Assembly: GCA_021030905.1 (NCBI GenBank)
Contig: JAGFMI010000009.1
Coordinates: forward strand, 1 to 64,000
DNA: 64,000 nucleotides
Direction of reading: 5' to 3'
Origin: Pyrenula massariospora
Taxonomy: Eukaryota > Ascomycota > Eurotiomycetes > Pyrenulales > Pyrenulaceae
In this document: positions 32,677 through 44,740 of the stretch, in pieces
Layout: each line of letters starts with the position of its first letter
Position numbering within the stretch: position 1 is the stretch's first letter
Notes under the pieces: generated by a model
Told to the model about the DNA's origin: nothing
What the model saw: only the letters and a program-made list of their open reading frames with translations
Databases searched by the model: none
Program-made: the position numbers and the translations under genes

Positions 32677-34730
32677 TAGTGTCTCTTCAATCTATCAAAC
32701 TGTATGCCCACTGCATTTCTCGGCCTCTTGTCGAACTGCGCACAATTCATAAGAAGCATGGAGTGTTTATGACTTCTGTCCACCGTCGGCAATATCACAT
32801 GTCCGTCCTTATCGATGGAGCCAGTCCTTGACAGGGAGACCTACAACTAAGGAGTATCATGGCGCCGGATCGAATTTCGCTACGGCACAGATCAGAACCA
32901 GTCAGGCGATAGATGGAAGTGTTTGGGAATGATCGAAGAGCGTTTCATGGCGCCTTCAGGGGATCAACACAAGAGCTCGTTCGAGAGCACAGAGACTGTT
33001 AATGTGACTTGCATCCTTTTCTGCTGCGTTTGTGCTTGCAAATGTGCTCGCACTGTGTTCTAACTCACTCTATGGTGTATCCCAGGATAACGGCAGAAGT
33101 ACACCTGTCAAGCCTTTTCAGGCGTGCTAGGCCTCAAGATGGACACCGAGTCATTCTTTTGATACTAATTTATCTCATTTGCAATGCTCTCAGTCACTCT
33201 TTTTACTTAGATTAGGTAGCAAACTCGACCGTGCTTTGAATCACCGCACCATTTTTCATATAGATGAATGCGCAATTCCTAATTGTTCTTGTACATCGCG
33301 GCTACAAGCGCGGTTCAAAAATCCAAAGGCATCTACTTGATCACCCAGCTTGGAGCCAGGAAGCACGAATGATTCAGTTTGTCTTAACAAGCAAAGATCG
33401 ATAAGTTTGACGGTGGATTAGTATATACGTCTTAGAAGCTGCTTTTTTAATGTAGCTTCACCCTTAACTAGGTTCCCTCATTCTACGATCACCTGAGATT
33501 ATGAGTATGAGTTGCCAAATTTCTTCGAAGACTCTCGCGATGAATACGGATATGACGTGAAACCTGATAGACGCAGTGCTTTGCTCAAGAGACGATTCGA
33601 CACTTTTGCCAACAGGTTTAGAAAGGAGTAGGCGGTCGACCACCGAGCGTTCCAATCGAAACCGTCCAACATCATTTGGAAGGATAGGTTTTTGACCAGA
33701 CATTGGTAAAATCAAATTCGATAGAACCCATCTACATTCAAATGCGCTGCTAAATATTTCTAGCGATCTACAAACTTGACTCAAGCAAGCGACTATAGAT
33801 TTCTACTCGTTCTACAGTCGCCGTTGGCATTTCGTAAAGAGATCGTTTTCTAGATCCTAAATTGGTAAATCGTCGCAGTCGCGCAGCAGGAAGAGGAATA
33901 TTTGAATGTATGTTAACACGTCTGTCAAGCCAAATATGAGGTCTCGAACCTAAGAGATGCATGGACTATAAGTTCACTTTTAGATACAAGTGCATTCGCT
34001 ATGTTTGAACCTGCCACGCACGAACTCGATGGTTATTTCTTTCTGTGTATCCGTCCATGAAGAACAGCCAACCTGTAGATAGCATGACGCATAAAAACAG
34101 GTTTCCAGCATCGTGAGGTCACCTGGATGAAACATGTGGTTCCATATCATGTGCGTGGTGAAGTACCCATGCATTAACTAGGTAGTGACTTAACAGCCTT
34201 ACCGTAGCGTGTCGTGATGACTTGCATAATCGTAATACTGAGGACTGTCTAGGCTCGGTGGTGCCGACGGCCGAACCAGACTCCCGGGCAAGGCTGAGAA
34301 AAGGCCTTGGTCTTCAGGCGTTGAAAAATCAGGATCGTCCATGTATGTCCGACGTGAGTATCTTTGCAGAAATATGCGACGTGGGTACCAGATCTTTGCA
34401 GAAATCACCAGCGCGTCGGCCGGCGGTTGATTTATTTTGGGTCGCACGATTTTCAACACAGCCACCCAGCGTAATTTCCCCTCAACACCGCTAGCCGCTT
34501 TCACCCTCCCTATCTCTCCACCATCGCACACGAGACATCGCACGCATTCCGGTCTCCCAAATGAGCCATATCCTTCTCAAGCACCATTTATACGACACAC
34601 CACCCCAGCCATTCGTTAGACTGCTCCCAAAAGACATCGAAATCGTGGAGGGAGATTGGACACGAGGACTAAATTCCATGCCATCCTTAGCAGCATCAAC
34701 CCAGCAGACAGATAGTCCCGCGTCCTTGAG
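32677..34730. other. 2-kb stretch without an accepted gene
   Basis: Only short frames. On the minus strand an ATG at 34342 opens a 47-codon protein-like frame ending at a GTAAGG donor, but I could not find a downstream exon that continues it. No repeats or RNA genes were seen. Confidence 0.4.
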
Positions 34731-36485
34731 ATGAACACATTCGACGTTGCTTCAGACCCGTCAACCGTCATCCACATGGCGCTTGAACGAGTTGCTGTTA
34801 AGAGCAGCGGGCGCAATCAGTCGGTCCCCAGGTCGATGGGGAGAACAGTGCCATCCAAGGACCCTGTCTTGCAGGATCAAACCAGAAATACCGTACCAGA
34901 CCTCACAGTCGTTCGATCAAGACATGTCGAGTCAATAGATATGAACCTTGACATGGAGTCCGACCAGCACGAACAACCCTCCTCACAACAACTCTGTTTC
35001 AAAGACTTGCCGTCCGAAATCCAGGAGTCCATCCTTGACTACCTGTTTGGTGATCTTCTCGCCGTGATGCCAACAGGCACTGGCACGAGAATATCGGCCG
35101 CTATGAGACACCCTAGGCGGAAAGAGCTGGCAAACATGGCACTGGTCAGCACAGTATGGAGGGACTTGGTGCAGGCAAGGATATTTCGGCACATCAAAAT
35201 TAAGGGTACCAAGGGAGGATTGACCGAGTCGCAAGAATTCTTTTTGCGGCATCCGCATTTGGTCAGACACGTTAGGCATATCGAGGTCTGGATACCAGTC
35301 TGGGGAGAAAGATCACCCTTGGTTCGTTCTTCCCCAATTACTGCTGAAGAACGCCCGACGCCAGATTTCTCCCAGCAAATGGATGCCGCAGAGATCTTTC
35401 CAGGACAGGATATTTCGTTGAACTTTAGACGCTCGACCTACAACGCTACTCTATCCGAAATCTTCAGCCACATCAACTGCTTTTTCCCACACGCCTGCAT
35501 TTTCACGTTGGAAGGTGGCCATTGCAGGAACGCGCGAGTGATACGGCATTTCGAAGAATACGGCCCCGAAAGTCCATTTCACCACACCACTGGGCCCCCG
35601 CGCCGATTAGAGCATCTGCCCAACATTCGAACCTTTGTCATGAAAGGCGCCTGGAATATTATGCGTGACTATGCGCACTGGCAGACTATGGAGGAGGCGT
35701 TACCGAATCTGCACGAGTGGCACTGCAACTACGCCCAGCTCAACAGAGAGGCCTACAAGCTAATGGCTGAGGTTTTCCCCAAGATGCCCTCGACTGTGCG
35801 CAGACTCAGTATCTCTATGGAGGGGCTTCCGTCTAAGGAACCCCAATATTTCCAAACTAACCCCTATGCCAATTTCAATCATTGTGAGCAGTTAGGAAAA
35901 ATTGCCCATCGCCTCGAATCTATTAGCTTTACCGGCAGAATATGCATGGATTTCTTCCGCATCGCTGCAGCTGGAGCCCGACATGCCAAAGGCGATTGCC
36001 GACTCAGATCCATAGATCTTGGAGTGCTTCGGACTTGCGTTAAATTAAAATCACACAAAACTCCGGAGGGCATTGGGATTGTTTATGGTGAAAGTTCTCC
36101 AGGACTGAACTGCCCTCCATTCATCCGGGAATTTGAGCTACTCACGGCTTCCTGCGTTCGTTCCCTTGAGGTTCTTCCTCTCAGTAGTATCCGCGTTCGC
36201 TACATCGATCTTGACTCTGTATGCCCACAGCTGAACCCTTACTTCCAAGTTGCCGACAACGTCTGCTACGGGCTGTGGAATGAAGAGATTCTGGATCTCT
36301 TGCCCAAAGTCCGGCCTGGTTTACGATATGCCGAGCTTAGTGAGGGGATCAATATCCAGTGGAAGGAGCAGGTGCAGAAAAGGGAGGTTTGCGTAAGAAG
36401 CTTATATCCAACCAGAAGACCAAGAGCAATCAAATCTTCAGTTTACAAAGTGATGACGGACGCGGGCAGAGGTACAGGGCCGTGA
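34731..36485 (+). CDS. F-box-like protein
   Basis: An intronless frame of 584 aa. An F-box lies near residues 86-150: CFKDLPSEIQESILDYLFGD, then ANMALVSTVWRDLVQARIFR. F-box proteins dock substrates to SCF ubiquitin ligases through Skp1. The rest is a long region with scattered Trp and Leu motifs (IEVWIPVWGE, FVMKGAWNIMRDYAHWQ) found in many filamentous-fungal F-box proteins; it has no clear LRR or WD repeats. The N-terminal 80 residues are Ser/Pro-rich and probably disordered; a later ATG is possible. The substrate is unknown. Confidence 0.82.
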   Translation: MNTFDVASDPSTVIHMALERVAVKSSGRNQSVPRSMGRTVPSKDPVLQDQTRNTVPDLTVVRSRHVESIDMNLDMESDQHEQPSSQQLCFKDLPSEIQESILDYLFGDLLAVMPTGTGTRISAAMRHPRRKELANMALVSTVWRDLVQARIFRHIKIKGTKGGLTESQEFFLRHPHLVRHVRHIEVWIPVWGERSPLVRSSPITAEERPTPDFSQQMDAAEIFPGQDISLNFRRSTYNATLSEIFSHINCFFPHACIFTLEGGHCRNARVIRHFEEYGPESPFHHTTGPPRRLEHLPNIRTFVMKGAWNIMRDYAHWQTMEEALPNLHEWHCNYAQLNREAYKLMAEVFPKMPSTVRRLSISMEGLPSKEPQYFQTNPYANFNHCEQLGKIAHRLESISFTGRICMDFFRIAAAGARHAKGDCRLRSIDLGVLRTCVKLKSHKTPEGIGIVYGESSPGLNCPPFIREFELLTASCVRSLEVLPLSSIRVRYIDLDSVCPQLNPYFQVADNVCYGLWNEEILDLLPKVRPGLRYAELSEGINIQWKEQVQKREVCVRSLYPTRRPRAIKSSVYKVMTDAGRGTGP

Positions 36486-37012
36486 GTGGTAGTCTCTATG
36501 GCGTGAAAATATACGAATACTGTTCTTTGTACACGGTTGGGATCTGTGCGACAAGGCGTATTTCATGTCTAGCGGTAGCGAAGGCGCTCGGTTCTTCAAA
36601 AGCGTGCATATCATACCATACTCTTTTTGCGAGCAATTATACTTAATGTCTGCTGTTATTTTGAGCATGCGGCAAGTCTTTGGCGTACGAATACGATCAG
36701 CATTATCATTCGTTGAGAAGTATAAATTTCCAGAAGCTGTCGCTTTGATTTGCAAGGGTTCGTTGTAGAGTATATTTTGGAAGCTCGATCTTGAATGGGC
36801 CATCGTGATTAAACAATTTTGCTTATAGCGGGAATGGTTCTCGATCAATGCTGTGGATAGTTATGTGAGTAGAACGAATAATTGCTGAAAAATACGTTCG
36901 GTTCAAGGAGATTCATTGCTAATTACTCTGCTCTAGAGCAATGCCGTTGATTCTCAAATCTGTAATTAATACGGACCTTTGCAGCGCCTTCATTGCATCC
37001 ATTGTCGACTCA
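36486..37012. other. Intergenic between convergent genes
   Basis: A/T-rich sequence with short frames; probably the 3' untranslated regions of the F-box and RPS2 genes. Confidence 0.45.
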
Positions 37013-37938
37013 CTAATATCTCTTGCCCTCTCTCAACACATCTCCGTATTCTTCAAGCGGACTTCTAATCAACTTAGTTTCCTTCCACAAGTTCGGTGTC
37101 AAAAAGCCGTATGTATTCGCAACAGCAACGAATGTGGCTTTGAGTGTGTTTTCGAGGGTTTTTGTGGAGCCAGCCGACGAGGTATATGCATCTTGAACCC
37201 CCGCAAGCTGAAGAAGGCGCTTGACGGCAGGAGAAGCGACGATATCTGTACCACGCGGTGCGGGAATAAGCTGTATACTATCAGCGAAAGCTTTTCTCCA
37301 GACGGTCAGATATAAGCGTACTCGAACAGTAACCGAGCCGCACTTCCCGCTTTGCTTAGTTGGCAAGCTGTGAGGTTCACCAAGATTCGTACCCCAATAA
37401 CCTCGGCGCACGGGAAGGACGGAGAGTTTGGCAATGATAATGGCGGCACGAATAGCAGTAGCAACTTCCTTCGAGGTCTTGATTCCAAGGCCGACGTGAC
37501 CGTCACTGTCCCCAATTACAACAATCGCCTTGAATCGAGTTCGTTGACCGGCTCGGGTCTGCTTTTGGACAGGCTTGATCTGTAACAGGTTCAGTCGGTC
37601 TCTTGATAGAAAAAGATAGCTTTTCAATAGAGCACAGTCTCCACAAAGCTATCCTGGGAAACATATACCTTCATCACCTCATCTTTCAGCTTCGGTAGAA
37701 AGAAGTCCACGATTTGATATTCCTTGATTGGCAACGAATGTAGGTAGATTTGTTCCATGCTCGTGATCTTGCCAGCTTTGACTAATCTGCCCAGCTTCGT
37801 CACTGGCTGCCATTCTTTCTCCTCGCTCTTTTGCCCTCCACGTCGAGGCCCACGGCGTCCCCCTCTGCCCCTACCGCGATCGCCGCCACGGTCACCACGA
37901 GATCCGAATCCACCGCGTCCCCTAGGTGCGTCAGCCAT
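37013..37938 (-). CDS. RPS2: 40S ribosomal protein uS5 (S2)
   Basis: Three exons, 37938-37669, 37579-37322 and 37270-37013, give 261 aa (yeast 254). It is a 40S subunit protein at the mRNA entry and decoding region. The N-terminus has the eukaryotic RG-rich extension ([18 protein letters not shown]). The S5 core follows: [35 protein letters not shown] and [11 protein letters not shown]. The first intron is 89 nt. The second (37321-37271) is 51 nt, a multiple of three with no stop; I spliced it because other S2 proteins read VRLIPAP at this point, while read-through would insert 17 residues. Divergent from SYM1. Confidence 0.95.
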
Positions 37939-38415
37939 GGCTGCGAGTGCAAGATAGCTAGCGCAAAAAATCCGTTTAAAATGGCCCTATCGTGTAGGTC
38001 GGCACCTTCTTGTCAATTAGAATTAGCACGTTCGAGCCCCGGTGTGTTCGGGGTTGGGGTTTTGGCTTGTTAAGCCCTAAACTCCAAATGGGGATGAGCC
38101 TTCCCTGGACTACGCGTGGGGCAAATGCGTGGGGGACGATTCGTCATGGGTCCACTTGCACCAGGGTCGGAGCTTTGAACAGTTGAGGCTTGAAATCTTC
38201 ATTGACTTTTCGTCACAATTCACCAGCGGTTGCCGGTCATCAACAACAGTAGCGCACACTAGTTTTGATTCGGTGACCGAGCGAATTGGTCCAGTGAGGG
38301 CACCTAAGCAATATCTCGCTCCAGCAGCGATCATCAGCGTCACTGACCACGATCCCGGAAGATGTTACGCTGGTAGGGAATCCAAGAGGTTCCTTGCACT
38401 TTTTCTACTGACAAC
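37939..38415. promoter_or_regulatory. Shared RPS2/SYM1 promoter region
   Basis: A 477-bp region between divergent starts. A perfect 5-bp stem hairpin (CCCCG, loop, CGGGG) lies near 38037-38053. No known ribosomal-gene element was identified. Confidence 0.4.
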
Positions 38416-39031
38416 ATGTCAAGGTACCAAGCGCGCCTCGCGCAGCGACCTCTTCTCACGCAGAGCGTCACGACATTTGTTAGCCGACCCAGCGCCGACT
38501 AAGAGGCACTTGCTGACCGGGAGACAAGATACTTTTTGGACTAGGTGATACAATTGCACAGCAAGGTGTTGAGAAGAAAGGCTTCAAGCACCACGACGTT
38601 GCTCGAACTGGGAGAATGGCGCTCTACGGTGGAGCAGTCTTTGGCCCAGCAGCCACGAAATGGTATGGCGTTCTACAGCGCAATATAAATTTCAAGAGCC
38701 AAAATGCCACGATCGCCGCTCGCGTTCTGACCGATCAGTGCGTATTTGCCTCTACGAACCTCTTCTGTTTCCTCTCTAGTATGGCAATAATGGAGGGATC
38801 AAGTCCCAAAGATAAACTTGAAAAGAGCTACATTCAAGGCTTGAAAGCGAATTGGATGCTATGGCCGGCCGTCCAAGCCGTCAATTTCAAATTCGTACCA
38901 CTAGAGCATCGAGTTTTTGTCGTCAATATTGTCAGCATAGGTATGCTTCCTCTATTTTCTCGCATTGCATCACTGAATCCATATTAGGCTGGAATTGCTT
39001 CTTAAGCTACCTCAACAGCGACAAATCATGA
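38416..39031 (+). CDS. SYM1: Mpv17/PMP22-family inner-membrane protein Sym1
   Basis: Three exons, 38416-38478, 38529-38940 and 38988-39031, give 172 aa (yeast Sym1 197). Introns of 50 and 47 nt keep frame. The joined start MSRYQARLAQRPLLTQSVTT, then FILFGLGDTIAQQGVE, is the family N-terminus. Further signatures: GPAATKWYG, DQCVFA, EKSYIQGLKANWMLWPAVQ, VNFKFVPLEHR and WNCFLSYLNS. Yeast Sym1 is a mitochondrial inner-membrane channel-like protein needed for growth on ethanol at high temperature; human MPV17 defects cause mtDNA depletion. Four membrane helices are expected. The last exon is 44 nt. Confidence 0.93.
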
Positions 39032-40068
39032 GATTCACATTAGCCAGAAGGAATTGAGGGACATCTACACCCTCATACAGCTCACTGTCTAATAGATCCG
39101 GTCACATGGCTCATCGTCGCTTCGCATAAGCATCAAAGTCTCATTTTGCAGCCTCGCACGCATCAGCAAGGAATTCTTTGCTGATGGGTAGCTGCATGAT
39201 GGGCAGTTGCGAAATCACTGGCGCTGAAGTCATTCAGAACAGATACAAGTGTAGATCTTTGTGAGAATCGCCCAAGAAGACTGAACCGTGAAGGGCTCTT
39301 CTTTTTTTTCGGCCAGGGGAATCTCACTATATCCGCCGCGAGACCGATGAATTAGATTTTGAACAGATGACTACAAGGAACATGGACCTGGTTTTAAGCA
39401 ACACTGAGGGAAGAAAGATCTCGGATCAAAGTCTGTCCTTGGAGAAACTCTCTGAAACAGATATGTGTGTCGAGAGCGACTTGGCGGAAGAAGGCGGAGT
39501 CCCTGTTGTGGCAATCCGCCAATATTATCTAGTATAGAATTCAGGCGTCGTAATATCCTGCTCATTGATATTGTACTAAGATTGAACTTTGCATAATAGG
39601 GGGCCAACTCTCGAGAGGCGTTGCATAAAGGAGACTTTACCCCCCGCCCCTCCACAAAAAACAATTGTGAGCGTGTTTTAGGTAAGGGAAGGGTCAGCTA
39701 CGGACCAGGCCAAGAAAGGGAAGTGCGGCGAGGCTGTTCGATCTCCGAAAATCTATCCAGACCCTGGGAATACCAATCCATCAGTAGCCATCAAGCGAGA
39801 TCCTGAACTTCTAGCGAGCTGCACTTAGGAATTTCTAAGCATATCTGCCTGGCGCGGTTAAGATATCTATCAGAGCGCTCTTACCGCGACATCACTTGCC
39901 ACTCGCCTCCGGTGCGCGCCGTCGCTCTTTCTGGGCGTTGAAGTCACAGTCATCAAGAGGCAGCTCTTCCTTCCACCGCACCCAAATCTTGCCTTTCTTA
40001 AAGTCAGTCAACAACTACAATTCTAATTCCGATCGCATCCACTACTCTTCTCTGCATCAATCACTGCC
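39032..40068. other. Intergenic, no gene seen
   Basis: Short frames only. The last 200 bases are pyrimidine-rich and probably the leader of the eIF4E mRNA. Confidence 0.45.
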
Positions 40069-40912
40069 ATGGCTGAAGTCATGAAGCCCACCACCAATGG
40101 ATCGCTCCCAGTGAATGGGGGCGATTCGTCAAATGAGAACACGATTCCGAGGACCACCGTCAACGGCGAGAACATCACGGTGTTCCACGATCCAGAGAAT
40201 TTCAATGTCAAACATCCTCTCATGCACCAATGGACTCTGTGGTTCACCAAACCTCCAAGCGGCAAGGTAAGAAATTCCCTACAACGACGCTCCCGATGGG
40301 CTCATTGCTCATCTCGTCTAGGGTGACAATTGGAACGATCTATTGAAGGAAGTCGTCACTTTTGACTCTGTTGAAGAATTCTGGGGCATCTACGTAAGTA
40401 CCTTGAGTCCCCGAATATCTTTCTCGAGGTGCGTGCTAACCTGCTGCCAGAACAACATCACCGCCTGCTCTGATCTTGCTCTAAAATCCGACTACCATCT
40501 CTTCAAGAAAGGGGTACGGCCAGAATGGGAGGATCCTCAGAACAAGCACGGCGGCAAATGGTCTTACTCGTTTAAAGACAAGCGGAGCATCAACATCGAT
40601 GAGCTATGGCTACATTCTCAACTGGCCGGAATCGGTGAGATGTTAGAAGAGGACGGAGATGAAGAAGTCATGGGCGTAGTGATCAACGTGCGCAAGGGCT
40701 TCTACAGGATCGGCTTGTGGACCAAGACTGTCGGTAAGGGTAGGCAGGAACTTGGTCGGACGGCCGAGCAAGGCAAGGCGACTCTTCTCAAGATTGGGGC
40801 CAAGTTCAAGGAGGTGTTGCAGATTCCAGACAGCGAGGTTGTGGAATTCAGCGGGCATACCGACAGTGCACACTCTGGCAGCACTCGAGCAAAGGCCAAG
40901 TTCACCGTGTAA
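40069..40912 (+). CDS. Translation initiation factor eIF4E
   Basis: Three exons, 40069-40266, 40322-40393 and 40451-40912, give 243 aa. eIF4E binds the mRNA cap and recruits eIF4G. The cap-binding tryptophans are visible: HQWTLWFTKP, EEFWGIYNNI, and RPEWEDPQNKHGGKW with the conserved Glu right after Trp. GVVINVRKGFYRIGLWTKT follows. Introns are 55 and 57 nt; the second (40394-40450) is a multiple of three without a stop, but the family reads FWGIYNNI across the join, so it should be spliced. The N-terminal 45 residues are variable and polar, as usual. Confidence 0.95.
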
Positions 40913-42385
40913 AAGGGGCCACTGTGGGTTGATGCGGTCACAGCCTCGATTCTATTATTCCTGAAACACGAGCCTCACGGGTTTGCGTATATGCGAAGGG
41001 ATGGCGTGGCGTTTACAGAGCAGGCATAGTCCAGGGAGTTTGTAGGTGACGTCCCAGAGCATCAGCAATGCAGATTTTGATACCAGATGCCCATTCGACG
41101 ATTCATTTCCGAAAAGGGCAATCCCTGGGCGGGAAGTCCTACAATAGAATGATTTCTACCAATCCCCATCTGCCGTCCTGATGAATTTCAACCACTCAAT
41201 GGTTAGCGATCGGAGGGGCCGAGTCCGGAATCGGACGGTTGGCAATAATTGGACGACTCTATCCCAACTTCACTGATCATCGCCCATCAATGTCTTCCCC
41301 GGATTACCTGGGATGTGTTTCGCCAGGTTGTTGACGTGCTTCGACCACAATGCTCTAGGGTGTTGAGGTGGACGTTGGCCGAGCCCTACTACCTATAATT
41401 AAATCCGCGCAAGGCCAAAAAGGAGGAGGCTGAGAAGTCTCAGGAACCATAGCCGAGTCGCCGAGGCTGACAGGCCCGCTGCCTGCTAGGGATGGCGGGG
41501 CTCAGCGGGAAGGGGTTTAGCGGAGGTTGAGCGCAAGAATGCGTGCATCGCGCGGTCGGTAGCAGTTGTAGGAATGCAGCGAACAGATAGAGCGCTGATC
41601 CCAGAAAGGCAGGTTTTGACTTTGGGTGGAAAAGCAGGGCGACGAGCAGGACCGGCTGGCGGACGCGTTGGTTGGTGGGAATGGGGCTGGCTGGCCGCTA
41701 GGGCAACGTGTGCAGAGGCGACGAGTCGTGCAGCACTAAGGCAGCTGCAGAGTCTCTGGAAGCGGTGGAAGGCGAGCAAATTGTGTGCGACTGCTGCTGC
41801 GGCCGGTTTGGATGGGATGGTCAAGTCGTCGTAGGGATTCGTAGCATTGGGACAACTGGTGCTACTTTTGCCTCCCGCCACTAGTGCAGCCCTGGGGAGC
41901 GCTTCTTTACCCGGACCAGCAGTGCCAGCCTGCTGCTACCACACGCTTCTGGGTGCCACCCTGGTCTTCCTCGTTGCCCCCCCGGCCTTGTTCCGCTTAT
42001 CATTCGGCGCCCGCTTCAGCCTTTTCCCCCCTCCCCACACCGCAGCCCAGCGCGCCCAGACAAGCAAAGCCTGGACTGAGACCTGCACCTGCACCCGCTC
42101 CCCGGCTACTGCTTCGCTTGTGCCTCCCACCCCCAACCCCAAAACCGCACCCAAGCTTTTCCCTCAGAGCTTCTCAACTGCTCAAGCCTCGCACAGCCTT
42201 GTTCGTCCGCTTAAAACCTCCCAATCCCAGGTGTGCTGCCAGCGTGCCACCCCAGCGCTTTTTTCTACCACCCTTCTTCATGCCCAACCTGAGTCCTCAG
42301 TCGGTTCACATGTTGCCATGATCGTTGTCGCTCTCGCCGCCGCCCCTTATCGTGCTGTCTGCTGGTGCGACTGAGTTGTCTTGTC
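40913..42385. other. Intergenic, GC-rich with long pyrimidine-rich leader
   Basis: From 41850 to 42340 the plus strand is very rich in C and T (CCCCCC-, TTCCC-type runs), which opens long frames on both strands that carry no domain. I read it as promoter and 5' leader of the caspase-like gene. Nothing else recognised. Confidence 0.5.
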
Positions 42386-44740
42386 ATGGCGGGTGTGATG
42401 GATGTAGACGCGCCGGAGCCGCCTCGAGGCAAGCTCATGGTAGGCCCCGACAGCTTGATCCAGACACCATGACCGTCCGTGATCGCTAACTTGCCATCGT
42501 AACAGAAGACCGAAAGCTTGAACCACGCCCCTCACCCGGATGCGGCCACCCTCGATGGCACTGCGACGCATCCGAGCAGCATTGTTCCCACTCGCCCTTT
42601 CGAGTCCTACAAGGATTTCTCGACAGTTGCAAATGACGCTTTCCACGGTGCCTTTCCCGTTTCCAACAGTCCCAGGTACTCCAAGGGCGTGGCGCTCCTT
42701 CTACAGTGGGAGGAAGACGACCTGGGGGTAAGCAAGGACTTGACGAGGCTGAAGAATGTCTTCGAGAACGTCTACCGCTTTGAGACCGAAAGCTGGCTCA
42801 TTCCCAGCGCCAGGCCGGACGCGAAGCTCACGGAGCGCATCTATGACTTCCGGGACAAACACAGCCCGAGTGACCAAGCTCCGGATGAGCCGCGACCGCT
42901 GTTAATCGTCTATTACGGTGGACATTCTGACAGGACCAACGAGAACCTCTGTCAATGGCGCAGGTGGGTGCCCAATAGACCACGGGCGGACATCGTGCTA
43001 ACGAGTTGCAGTAATCGCGGCCTAAAAAGCTCCACACTCAACTGGAGTCTCATCCAACCTATCCTTCTTGGCTCCGAGGCAGATGTTCTCATGCTTCTTG
43101 ACTGCTGCTACGTTGCGAGCCCAGAACGGCCAACCCTCACCACTAGTCGGGGCACCAACGAGATCCTCGCAGCATGTGGCCCCGAAATCGGGTCGACAGG
43201 TTTAGATCGTAGCTCCTTCACAGAGGTATTGGCTCATGAACTGGAGTCTGGCGCGATTAAATGTGAGACTATGGGGAAACCACTGACCGCCGTTGGACTT
43301 CATCGAGCACTAGTCTGCGACAACAGAAGCATGTTTCATGCTCCTTTCTATATGCGTTTGACCAAGTTCGATTGCGAGAGTATCATCCTCATCCCTTCGC
43401 CAAAGCATGAGTCCTCAACCAACAACCACAATTCCGAACACCTGCCTAGCGGTTATAGCAGAGCCTCGGAGCCATCAGCACGGGCATTGCTTGCCATTCA
43501 TACGTCGAAGCTACCTTATCCCGATTTCATGGCCTATCTTCGTGACGAAGGTTTGATCCCTCTCTGGATCAATGGCACCGAAGCTGTGAGACTAGAGGCA
43601 GTCTATTCGACCAATTCTACCATGGTATTAGTATCTGTGCCTATCGAAGTCTGGAATCTTATCCCGGACAATGATGCCTGCCGATTTGTCAGCCTGATCC
43701 GGTCCAAGAACCTCTATCGAGAGGATCTTTCTCAGGAAATGTTCAGCCACCAACGCCGCCAGTCAGAGCCGGTCTTCCACGAGCCCTTCCGTCCAAACCA
43801 TGACATGTTCCTCCCTCCACACACCGTAGGAATGCAAGAACACGGGTATATGGAAGGTTTTCAACGGCCACCTTCGTCTTTGTACTCTCCCTCAGCCACC
43901 ACTGGACAACTACCCCCCGAGGCAGCTGGCCCACGCATTTTACCACGCCCGAGCATTGATTCTCCCCCCATCGACCCATTTCGCAAGCCGCGTGCTACGG
44001 TACGGCCTCCTCTCTCACCCAGTGCCACCACACCCAAAGAACTGAAACCTCCACCGGCGAGAAAGAGCAATGATTCATATCGGATTTCGAAACCAAGTGG
44101 CAAGGCTGCTCTTTCGCCTTCCACAAGAAAAGCGTCCAATGCCTCTAAGAGGCCGTATGTATGCAGCTTCATCCACTATGGCTGCCATTCGACATTCGCC
44201 TCAAAGAACGAGTGGAAGCGTCACGTCACATCACAACACCTCCAGCTTGGATTCTATCGCTGTGACATCGGATCATGCAATAGCGCCAACCGCCAGCTCG
44301 GTGATAGCAGCCCTCACAACGACTTCAATCGAAAAGATCTCTTTACCCAGCACTGTCGGCGGATGCATAAACCGCGTTCACCAAGTGCAGGGGCCTCCCT
44401 CGCAAAGGACGAGGAGTCGTTTGAAGCGTCCCTTGAAGAGGTTCGACAGAGATGTTGGACCGAGCGGCGGCGTCCTCCGCAGAAAAGCATCTGCGGCTTC
44501 TGCAGGAGAGGCTTTGAAGGAGAACAGACCTGGGATAACAGGATGGAGCACGTCAGCAAACACTTTGAGAAGGGCGATGGGGATGAAGGGGAGGACGAGG
44601 AGCTGAGAAATTGGGCCTTGCAAGAGGGCATCGTCGAGAAGGTCAGTGAGGGCACGTATCGGCTGGCCGGATTGAAAGATAACGGGACGGCACTGCCGAT
44701 GAGGGATGGTGACGAGCATATGCAGATGGAAGAAGGGTGA
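42386..44740 (+). CDS. Caspase-like domain fused to C2H2-type zinc fingers
   Basis: Three exons, 42386-42439, 42506-42963 and 43012-44740, give 746 aa. The N-terminal half (about 65-300) is a caspase/peptidase C14-like fold: KGVALLLQWEEDDLGVSKDL, then the His motif LLIVYYGGHSD and the Cys motif ADVLMLLDCCYVAS. After a Pro/Ser-rich linker, three zinc fingers follow (about 550-680): CSFIHYGCHSTFASKNEWKRH, then a degenerate finger with CDIGSC and QHCRRMH, then CGFCRRGFE with EHVSKH. The second intron (48 nt, CTAAC branch) is a multiple of three without a stop; spliced, the protein reads WRSNRGLKSSTLNWSLIQ. Similar fusions are annotated in fungi only as C2H2 proteins. Whether it is an active protease and what triggers it are unknown; links to cell death or heterokaryon recognition are inference. 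Confidence 0.85.

Noticed and set aside
34199-34342. Minus-strand exon-like frame starting MDDPDFSTPED and ending at a GTAAGG donor
   Set aside because: It looks like a real first exon, but every acceptor I tried downstream runs into a stop soon after.
41486-42374. Long overlapping open frames on both strands
   Set aside because: They result from the very low stop-codon content of GC- and pyrimidine-rich sequence upstream of the caspase-like gene; no protein-like features.
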